A stretch of 5,941 nt of DNA from Thermoleophilia bacterium (GTDB lineage: Bacteria > Actinomycetota > Thermoleophilia > Gaiellales > Gaiellaceae). The first letter of the stretch is position 1. Each line of letters begins with the position of its first letter. The notes beneath the pieces are model-generated. The model saw nothing but the letters and a program-made list of their open reading frames with translations. It was not told the DNA's origin and did not search any database. Location of the stretch: assembly GCA_013362295.1 (NCBI GenBank), contig JABFWJ010000038.1, forward strand, positions 1 through 5,941, written 5' to 3'. This document shows positions 1 to 5,677 of this stretch, piece by piece. The translations under genes were made by a program, and so were the position numbers.

Positions 1-270
1 ACGGAGATCTCGCAGGTCCTGCTCGGCGGGTCGTTCGGCTCCTACCTCACCGCGGCGAGCGCGGTGAAGATCGGGCTCGTTCCGAAGCTGCCGCTCGCGC
101 GGATCGTCGCCGCGGGGAATGTCGCGGGCGAAGGTGCGAAGATCGCGGCGCTCTCGGTCACCGAACGGGCGGCCGCGAACGCGGTGCTCGACGAGGTCGA
201 CTACGTCGAGCTGTCCGGGCGCGCCGACTTCAACGACCTGTTCATCGACCAGCTCGCGTTTCCAGGATGA
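1..270 (+). CDS. RACo-type reductive activator of corrinoid protein (DUF4445), C-terminal fragment
   Basis: This is the last 89 residues of a gene that begins before the window; the frame is open from base 1 to the TGA at 268-270. The fragment shows the C-terminal pattern of the ASKHA-fold DUF4445 domain found in RACo proteins. A GGSFGSYL glycine-rich loop (residues 9-16) is followed by a small helix and IGLVPKLP (24-31), then GNVAGEGAKIAALS (39-52). It ends with the YVELSGRADF and FIDQLAFP elements. Full-length RACo proteins have an N-terminal 2Fe-2S ferredoxin domain and use ATP hydrolysis to drive reduction of inactive Co(II) corrinoid back to Co(I). The ferredoxin part is outside the window, so its presence is not seen here. 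The next gene starts inside the stop codon, and the MttB-like methyltransferase two genes on would need such an activator. Family recognition is strong; the exact corrinoid partner is inferred. Confidence 0.88.
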   Translation, partial: TEISQVLLGGSFGSYLTAASAVKIGLVPKLPLARIVAAGNVAGEGAKIAALSVTERAAANAVLDEVDYVELSGRADFNDLFIDQLAFPG

Positions 271-809
271 CCAAGGTCGTGGTGGCCTGCGGCGCGCTCG
301 CGCTGCACATCGACCAGATCGCGCGGCGGCGCGGCTGGGACATCGACGTGCGGCCGCTGCCGCCGGAGCTACACAACCGTCCCGAGAGGATCCGCGCCGC
401 AGTCGACGAGGCCGGAGGCGACGTGGTCGCGTACGCAGACTGCGGAACGCGCGGCGCGCTCGACGACCTCGCGAGGCTTCCCGGAGCCGACTGCTACCAG
501 CTCTTCGGACAGCGGGAGCACGAGCTCGGGACCTATTACCTGACGGACTTTCTCGTCCGCTCCTTCGAGCGAATCGTCTGGCGGGGGCTCGGGCTCGACC
601 GGTATCCCGAACTGCGCGACGACTACTTCCGCCACTACGAGCGTGTCGTCTGGCTCGCCCAGCGCCCGACGCCGGAGCTGCGCAGGCGCGCGGAGGCGGC
701 GGCCGTGAAGCTCGGGCTGCCGCTCGAGATCCGCGAGACCGGCGATGCCGGGCTCGAGCACGCACTCGAACGCCTACTCACAGAAGGGACAGCCAGTGCT
801 CATCAATGA
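267..809 (+). CDS. DUF1638 domain protein, function unknown, corrinoid methyltransferase-associated
   Basis: A 180-residue soluble protein with no signal peptide or membrane segment; DUF1638 spans essentially the whole length. The family's recognisable elements are ACGAL near the N-terminus (Cys8), LHNRPERI (35-42, His36), YADCGTRGALD (56-66, Cys59), DCYQLF (75-80, Cys76), YYLTDFLVRSFE (90-101), and YPELRDDYFRHYERVVWLAQ (113-132). The spread of conserved Cys and His residues could form a metal or cofactor site, but this is inference. DUF1638 genes are known from neighbourhoods of MttB/MtbA-type corrinoid methyltransferases in archaea and bacteria, and here the gene sits between the activator and the methyltransferase. 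The ATG at 267 overlaps the preceding stop in an ATGA arrangement. No properly spaced Shine-Dalgarno sequence is visible, since AGG abuts the ATG, so translation is probably coupled to the upstream gene. The biochemical role is not known. Confidence 0.88.
   Translation: MTKVVVACGALALHIDQIARRRGWDIDVRPLPPELHNRPERIRAAVDEAGGDVVAYADCGTRGALDDLARLPGADCYQLFGQREHELGTYYLTDFLVRSFERIVWRGLGLDRYPELRDDYFRHYERVVWLAQRPTPELRRRAEAAAVKLGLPLEIRETGDAGLEHALERLLTEGTASAHQ
782..789 (+). promoter_or_regulatory. Ribosome binding site of the MttB-like gene
   Basis: The purine run AGAAGGGA lies 6 bases before the GTG at 796 and inside the end of the DUF1638 gene. It is the best Shine-Dalgarno match near this junction. 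It supports GTG 796 over the upstream in-frame ATG at 745, which would create a 65-base overlap and add 17 residues of low-complexity N-terminus unlike the family. Confidence 0.6.
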
Positions 810-2232
810 GTTGCCGCGGTACGAGATTCTCGACGAGGCGTCGATGGAGGAGCTCGACCGTGGCTGGCGGCGGATCGTCTCCGAGCTCGGGATCGAGTTC
901 CTGCACGACGAAGCGACGGCCGCTCTGCAGGCGGCCGGGCAGGACGTGGACGGGCACCTCGTCCGGTTCGACCCGGATTGGATCATCGAACAGGTCGGGA
1001 AGGCACCGCGCGAGTTCGACGTGCAGGCGCGCAACCCGGAGCACGACATCCACATCGGCGGCAGGCACATGGTCTTCGGCGCGGTGTACGGCTGCCCGTT
1101 CGTCCGCCAGGGACTCGAGCGGCGCGAAGCGACCTATGCGGACTACGAGAACCTCGTGCGACTCGCGCAGTCGTTCCCCCAGCTCGACACACCCGGCGGA
1201 ACGATCTGCGAGCCGAACGACAAGCCGCTCGACTCGCGCCACCTCGACATGGTCTACGCGCTGTTGACGCTCTCGGACAAGCCGTTCATGGGCTCGGTCA
1301 CCTCGGGGCCGAACGCGGTGGACACGCTCGCGCTGGCGGAGCTTGTCTTCGGCAAGGAGTCGCTGGAGGAAACGCCTGCGTTGATCTCGCTGATCAACGT
1401 CAACTCGCCACTCCGCTACGACGACCGCATGCTGTCGGCGCTGCTCGAATACGCGCGTGCGAACCAGGCGCTGATCATCACGCCGTTCCTGCTGATGGGC
1501 GCAATGTCACCGGTGTCGGTTGCATCCGCGCTCGCGCAACAGGTGGCGGAAGCGCTCGCAGGCATCGCGCTCGTGCAGACGATCCGCGCCGGGTGCCCGG
1601 TCGTCTTCGGCTCGTTCCTCTCGAACACCGACATGCAGTCGGGCTCGCCGAGCTTCGGAACGCCCGAGTCGGCCGTGGGACTCCTCTGTACCGGGCAGAT
1701 CGCGCGGCACTACGGGCTGCCGTTCCGCAGCGGCGGCGCACTCACATCGTCACAGACGGTCGATGCGCAGGCCGCGTACGAGGCGGCGATGACGATGTGG
1801 CCGACATTCCTCGCCGGCACGAACTTCGTCATGCACTCGGCGGGCTGGCTGGAGTCGGGGCTGGTCTCGTGCTACGAGAAGTTCGTCGTCGACGTCGAGC
1901 TCCTGCGCATGCTGCACCACGCGTTCCAGCCCCTGCAGATCAACGAGGAGACGCTCGCCTACAGCGCGCACCAGGAGGTGGGGCAGGGCGGGCACTTCCT
2001 CGGCGCCGTGCATACGCTCGAACGGTTCCGCGAGTGCTTCTACCGTCCGCTCCTCTCGTCGACCGAGAACTACGAGCGCTGGAACCGCAACGGCGGCAAG
2101 GACGCGGCCGCGCGGGCGTCCGAGATCTGGCAGAAGACGCTCGACGAGTATGAACAGCCCGAGATGGACGGGGAGCTGAAGGACGAGCTGAAGGCCTACG
2201 TCGACCGTCGGCGCACGGAGCTCGGGGACTGA
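796..2232 (+). CDS. MttB-superfamily methyltransferase without pyrrolysine (glycine betaine/quaternary amine:corrinoid type)
   Basis: A 478-residue protein of the trimethylamine methyltransferase (MttB) family, close to the family's usual 470-500 residues and predicted to form one TIM barrel. Start GTG 796 gives the N-terminus MLINELPRYEILDE and has a good ribosome binding site. Family-typical stretches include the N-terminal helix ELGIEFLHDEA (30-40), NVNSPLRYD (201-209), TPFLLMGAMSPVS (229-241), LAQQVAEALAGIALVQ (246-261), GSPSFGTPESA (283-293), GLPFRSGGALTSSQTVDAQA (307-326) and GTNFVMHSAGWLESGL (341-356). Pyrrolysine-dependent MttB enzymes read an in-frame TAG in the central barrel; this frame has no internal stop, so it belongs to the non-pyrrolysine branch. 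Characterised members of that branch demethylate glycine betaine (MtgB), proline betaine (MtpB), carnitine (MtcB) or gamma-butyrobetaine (MtyB), passing the methyl group to a Co(I) corrinoid protein. Glycine betaine is favoured here because choline-oxidising genes lie downstream in the same operon, but substrate cannot be fixed from sequence alone. Confidence 0.9.
   Translation: MLINELPRYEILDEASMEELDRGWRRIVSELGIEFLHDEATAALQAAGQDVDGHLVRFDPDWIIEQVGKAPREFDVQARNPEHDIHIGGRHMVFGAVYGCPFVRQGLERREATYADYENLVRLAQSFPQLDTPGGTICEPNDKPLDSRHLDMVYALLTLSDKPFMGSVTSGPNAVDTLALAELVFGKESLEETPALISLINVNSPLRYDDRMLSALLEYARANQALIITPFLLMGAMSPVSVASALAQQVAEALAGIALVQTIRAGCPVVFGSFLSNTDMQSGSPSFGTPESAVGLLCTGQIARHYGLPFRSGGALTSSQTVDAQAAYEAAMTMWPTFLAGTNFVMHSAGWLESGLVSCYEKFVVDVELLRMLHHAFQPLQINEETLAYSAHQEVGQGGHFLGAVHTLERFRECFYRPLLSSTENYERWNRNGGKDAAARASEIWQKTLDEYEQPEMDGELKDELKAYVDRRRTELGD
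2224..2228 (+). promoter_or_regulatory. Ribosome binding site of the CBS-domain gene
   Basis: GGGGA lies 5 bases before the ATG at 2234 and within the last codons of the MttB-like gene. It supports the chosen start and suggests that the CBS protein can be initiated partly on its own while still being coupled to the upstream stop at 2230-2232. Confidence 0.45.
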
Positions 2233-2233
2233 G

Positions 2234-2620
2234 ATGTCGCTCGTCGGCGACGTGATGTCCAGGAACTTGTTGACCGTTGAGCAATCGACCGCGCTCGTCG
2301 ACGCCGCCGCCTCGATGACGAGGAGACGCGTCGGTGCGGTGCTCGTGATGGAGGGCGAACGCCTGATCGGCATCGTCACCGAGCGCGACGTGCTCCGGGC
2401 GGTCGCCTCCGGGGACATCGGCGGGGATGTTGCGCCGTGGATGACGCGCCATCCCGAGACGGTCGACGCGGACGAGAGCACACAGCAGGCGGGGGTGGTG
2501 ATGATCCACGGCGGCTTCCGGCACCTACCGGTGCTCGAGGGCGGGAGACCGGCGGGCATCGTCTCGATTCGCGACCTGATGCGCGTCGCGCTCGAGGATG
2601 TGAGCCCCCGCGGTGTCTGA
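2234..2620 (+). CDS. Two-CBS-domain (Bateman module) protein
   Basis: A 128-residue stand-alone Bateman module with no attached catalytic domain. CBS1 spans about residues 4-57, opening with VGDVMSRNLLTV and closing with LIGIVTERDVLRAV. CBS2 spans about 67-120, opening with APWMTRHPETVDAD and closing with PAGIVSIRDLMRVAL. Both end in the GIVxxRD pattern, whose Asp commonly contacts the ribose of a bound adenosine nucleotide. CBS pairs typically bind AMP, ATP, SAM or related adenosyl compounds and act as energy or metabolite sensors. The gene begins 1 base after the MttB-like stop and overlaps the aldehyde dehydrogenase start by 8 bases, so it is made together with the methyl-transfer and choline-oxidation enzymes. 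A role sensing adenylate charge or SAM and modulating a partner is inferred; the partner and the ligand are unknown. Confidence 0.92.
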   Translation: MSLVGDVMSRNLLTVEQSTALVDAAASMTRRRVGAVLVMEGERLIGIVTERDVLRAVASGDIGGDVAPWMTRHPETVDADESTQQAGVVMIHGGFRHLPVLEGGRPAGIVSIRDLMRVALEDVSPRGV

Positions 2621-4043
2621 CATGTTCGTCGACGGCGCGTGGACCGGCTCCGCGAGCGGCGAGACCTTCACGGCCGAATCGCCCGCGACCGGCGAGCCGA
2701 TCGGTGAGATTCCGCAGGGCTCGCGCGAAGACGCGCAACGTGCGATCGACGCTGCGAACCGAGCGTCGGCCGCGTGGTCGCGTGCGACGGCGTTCGAGCG
2801 GGCGGCCGCGATGCACCGCGTGGCGGATGCGGTCGACGAGCGCCGCGAGGAACTCGCCCATACGCTGACGCTCGACCAGGGCAAGCCGCTGCACGAGTCG
2901 TACGACGAGGTCGAGGAGCTGATCCAGTACTGGCGCAATGCCGCCGAGGACGGCAAGCGCCTGGAAGGCCGGCTCGCGAACTCGTTCACGCCCGGGAAGC
3001 GCGTGCTGCTCGTGCGCAGGCCGCGCGGCGTGATCGGCGTGATCACCCCCTGGAACTGGCCGTACACGATGCCTGCAGAGCTGATCGCTCCCGCGCTCGC
3101 CTCCGGCAACACCGTCGTCTGGACGCCCGCGTCGTCGACCGCCGTCGCGGCGATCGCGCTCGCGGAGTGCGTGGTCGAGGCCGATCTCCCGACCGGCGTC
3201 TTCAACCTCGTCACGGGGCCGGGCTCGGTCGTCGGCGACGAGATCGCGCGCAACCCGGGAACGCACGGCGTCGGGTTCATCGGCTCCACGGAGACCGGCC
3301 GCAAGGTGGCCGAGGCGGCGGCGGGAAAGGCCGCGGTGCTCGAGCTCGGCGGCAACGGGCCGGTCGTCGTGCTCGACGATGCCGATCTCGACCTCGCAGC
3401 TGAGGCGACCGTCACGGCGTGCTTCATGTGCGCCGGACAGAGCTGCACCGCGGGCGAGCGGCTGCTCGTGCACCGCGCGGTGCGGGAGGAATTCGTCGCG
3501 GGTGTGGCGGCACTCGTCGCCGAGCGGGTGATCCTCGGCGATCCCTTCGCCGACGGGACGACGATGGGCCCCCTGAACAACGCCGGCGTGGCCGAGAAGA
3601 TGGACGAGCACGTCGCCGACGCGCTGCAGCGCGGCGCGCAGCTCGTGCACGGCGGCGAGCGCGCGTCCGGCTACCCGACGAATCTCTACTGGCAGCCGAC
3701 CGTGCTCGACGGCGTGCCGGCCGACTCGCTCGTCGCGCGCGAGGAGACGTTCGGCCCGATCGCCCCCGTCGTCGCGATCGACTCGCTGGACGAGGCGATC
3801 TGGGTGACGAACGCGTCGCCCTACGGCCTCCTGTCCGCCATCTTCACGCGCGACCTGGCGAAGGGGCTGCGATTTGCAGACGAGGTACGCACGGGCTGGG
3901 TGAACATCAACGACTCGTCGAACTACTGGGAGTCGCACCTGCCGTTCGGCGGCCGCGCGGGGACCGCGAGCGGCATCGGACGCGTCGGCGGGAGCGCGCC
4001 AATGGAGTCGTTCACGGAACTGCAGACCGTCGTCGTCTCGTGA
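2613..4043 (+). CDS. NAD(P)-dependent aldehyde dehydrogenase, candidate betaine aldehyde dehydrogenase
   Basis: A 476-residue ALDH-superfamily enzyme of normal length. Catalytic machinery is complete: Asn148 in ITPWNWP, the general base Glu244 in LELGGN, and the nucleophile Cys278 in GQSCTAGER. EETFGP (377-382) carries the Glu that usually contacts the nicotinamide ribose, and LPFGG near residue 443 is the usual C-terminal motif. The cofactor loop is unusual: where most members have a KPSE-like stretch, this one reads GNTVVWTPASST (165-176), so the Lys that binds the adenosine ribose is Thr171 and the Glu that favours NAD+ is Ser174. Betaine aldehyde to glycine betaine is the likely reaction because a choline dehydrogenase-like gene overlaps it downstream by 4 bases. 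The sequence is, however, not a textbook BetB, and lactaldehyde- or succinate semialdehyde-type substrates remain possible. Start GTG 2613 gives MSDMFVDGAW and overlaps the CBS gene by 8 bases; ATG 2622 is an alternative. Confidence 0.9.
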   Translation: MSDMFVDGAWTGSASGETFTAESPATGEPIGEIPQGSREDAQRAIDAANRASAAWSRATAFERAAAMHRVADAVDERREELAHTLTLDQGKPLHESYDEVEELIQYWRNAAEDGKRLEGRLANSFTPGKRVLLVRRPRGVIGVITPWNWPYTMPAELIAPALASGNTVVWTPASSTAVAAIALAECVVEADLPTGVFNLVTGPGSVVGDEIARNPGTHGVGFIGSTETGRKVAEAAAGKAAVLELGGNGPVVVLDDADLDLAAEATVTACFMCAGQSCTAGERLLVHRAVREEFVAGVAALVAERVILGDPFADGTTMGPLNNAGVAEKMDEHVADALQRGAQLVHGGERASGYPTNLYWQPTVLDGVPADSLVAREETFGPIAPVVAIDSLDEAIWVTNASPYGLLSAIFTRDLAKGLRFADEVRTGWVNINDSSNYWESHLPFGGRAGTASGIGRVGGSAPMESFTELQTVVVS

Positions 4044-5677
4044 CCTGGGACTACGTCATGGTCGGCGGCGGCTCCGCCGGGTGCGCGCTGGCGGCCCGGC
4101 TGACCGAGGTCTCTTCGACGCGCGTCCTCCTGCTCGAGGCCGGCCGTCCCGATTCGTGGTGGGACCTCTACATCCACATGCCCGCGGCGCTCTCGTTTCC
4201 GATCGGCAATCGCTTCTACGACTGGAAATACGAGTCGGAGCCCGAGCCGTTCATGGGCGGCCGCCGCGTCTACCACGCGCGCGGCAAGGTGCTCGGCGGG
4301 TCGAGCTCGATCAACGGGATGATCTTCCAGCGCGGCAATCCGCTCGACTACGAGCGCTGGGCGGCCGAGCCGGGCCTCGAGCACTGGGACTACGCACATT
4401 GCCTGCCGTACTTCAAGCGTATGGAGACCTGCATGGCGGGTGCCGACGACTGGCGCGGGGGAGACGGCCCGCTCGTCCTCGAGCGCGGGCCCGCCGAGGG
4501 CCCGCTCTTCGACGCGTTCTTCGACGCCGTCCAGCAGGCGGGGCATCCCCTGACCGACGACGTCAACGGCTTCCGCCAGGAGGGCTTCGCGAAGTTCGAC
4601 CGCAATATCCGCAGGGGCCGGCGGTTGAGCGCCGCCCGGGCCTACCTGCATCCCGTGCTCGACCGCCCGAACCTCGAGGTTCGCACGCGGGCGTTCGTCG
4701 AGCGCGTCCTGTTCGCCGGCACCCGCGCGGTGGGCGTCCAGGCGGGCGGGGAGGCGATCCCTGCCGGGGAGGTGATCCTCTGCGGCGGCGCGATCAACAC
4801 ACCGCAGCTGCTCCAACTCTCCGGCATCGGCCCGGCCGACCAGTTGGAGGCACTCGATATATCAGTGGTCGACCACTTGCCGGGCGTTGGTATGAACCTG
4901 CAGGACCACCTCGAGGTCTACGTCCAGTGCGCCTCGAAGCTCCCGGTCACGGTCGCGCCCGCGTACAGGTGGCGCAACCGCCCGCGGGTCGGGCTCGAGT
5001 GGCTCCTCTTCAAGTCGGGCCCCGGTGCAACGAACCACTTCGAGGCGGGCGGGTTCATCCGTTCGAACGACGACGTCGGGTACCCGAACGTGATGTTCCA
5101 CTTCCTGCCGATCGCCGTCCGCTACGACGGCACGGCGCCGCAGGGTCACGGCTACCAGCTGCACGTCGGGCCGATGTACTCGGACGCGCGCGGCTCGGTG
5201 ACGATCACCTCGCGCGATCCGCGCGTGCACCCCGCATTGCGCTTCAACTACCTCTCGACCGACCAGGACCGCCGGGAATGGGTCGAATGCGTGCGGGCGG
5301 CTCGCGCGATCCTCAGCCGGCCCGCATTCGATCGCTTCAACGGCGGCGAGCTCTCGCCCGGGGCGTCGGTTGAGACGGACGAGGAGATCCTCGCGTGGGT
5401 CGCGCGCGATGCCGAGACGGCGCTCCACCCGTCGTGCACCGCCAAGATGGGCGTCGACGAAACGGCGGTCGTCGACCCGGCGACGATGCGCGTGCACGGG
5501 ACGGACGGGCTGCGGGTCGTCGACGCGAGCGTGTTCCCCTTCGTGCCGAACGGGAACATCTACGCGCCCGTGATGATGGTCGCCGAGAAGGCAGCCGATC
5601 TCATCCGTGGTCTGACGCCGCTGCCGCCGTCGGACGCTGCGTTCTACCGACACGGAGTCGAAGCGGCATCTCGCTGA
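4040..5677 (+). CDS. betA: GMC-family flavoprotein, choline dehydrogenase-like
   Basis: A 545-residue FAD-dependent GMC oxidoreductase. The start is GTG 4040, which shares GTGA with the aldehyde dehydrogenase stop and places the Rossmann motif VGGGSAGC at residues 8-15. GMC signature 1 is seen around 81-105 (RGKVLGGSSSINGM) and signature 2 at 250-264 (AINTPQLLQLSGIG). The active-site pair is His463 in LHPSCTAKMG and Asn506 in PNGNIYAP, the His/Asn combination of choline-oxidising members. The C-terminus (NGNIYAPVMMVAEKAADLIR, then TPLPP and FYRHG) resembles choline dehydrogenases of Gram-positive glycine-betaine synthesis. The position of the choline oxidase FAD-linking His is Ile91, so FAD is probably bound non-covalently. 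No signal peptide is present. The likely reaction is choline to betaine aldehyde, feeding the upstream dehydrogenase. Other alcohols are possible because GMC specificity is hard to read from sequence. Confidence 0.85.
   Translation: MTWDYVMVGGGSAGCALAARLTEVSSTRVLLLEAGRPDSWWDLYIHMPAALSFPIGNRFYDWKYESEPEPFMGGRRVYHARGKVLGGSSSINGMIFQRGNPLDYERWAAEPGLEHWDYAHCLPYFKRMETCMAGADDWRGGDGPLVLERGPAEGPLFDAFFDAVQQAGHPLTDDVNGFRQEGFAKFDRNIRRGRRLSAARAYLHPVLDRPNLEVRTRAFVERVLFAGTRAVGVQAGGEAIPAGEVILCGGAINTPQLLQLSGIGPADQLEALDISVVDHLPGVGMNLQDHLEVYVQCASKLPVTVAPAYRWRNRPRVGLEWLLFKSGPGATNHFEAGGFIRSNDDVGYPNVMFHFLPIAVRYDGTAPQGHGYQLHVGPMYSDARGSVTITSRDPRVHPALRFNYLSTDQDRREWVECVRAARAILSRPAFDRFNGGELSPGASVETDEEILAWVARDAETALHPSCTAKMGVDETAVVDPATMRVHGTDGLRVVDASVFPFVPNGNIYAPVMMVAEKAADLIRGLTPLPPSDAAFYRHGVEAASR

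Noticed and set aside
745..795. Upstream ATG start for the MttB-like gene
   Set aside because: It would overlap DUF1638 by 65 bases and lacks a clear ribosome binding site, whereas GTG 796 has one at good spacing and gives a family-like N-terminus.
119..1267. A 382-codon plus-strand frame across RACo, DUF1638 and the MttB-like start
   Set aside because: Arg/Ser/Thr-rich shadow that crosses three recognisable genes in other frames.
978..2153. A 391-codon plus-strand frame inside the MttB-like gene
   Set aside because: Out-of-frame shadow; the translation is Arg/Ala-rich low complexity without family features, while the overlapping MttB frame is clearly conserved.
2170..2192. Short direct repeat (GAGCTGAAGG/GACGAGCTGAAGG) near the MttB-like C-terminus
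   Set aside because: Explained by a charged helix repeating ELK in the protein; too short to be a separate element.
2376..3938. A 520-codon open frame on the minus strand opposite the CBS and aldehyde dehydrogenase genes
   Set aside because: It lies opposite well-supported genes, its protein is Arg/Ala/Gly-rich with no recognisable domain, and long antisense frames are expected in high-GC coding DNA.
3419..4039. Upstream extension of the GMC frame to ATG 3419
   Set aside because: The added 207 residues are Arg-rich shadow of the aldehyde dehydrogenase. GTG 4040 places the FAD-binding motif at the usual N-terminal position.
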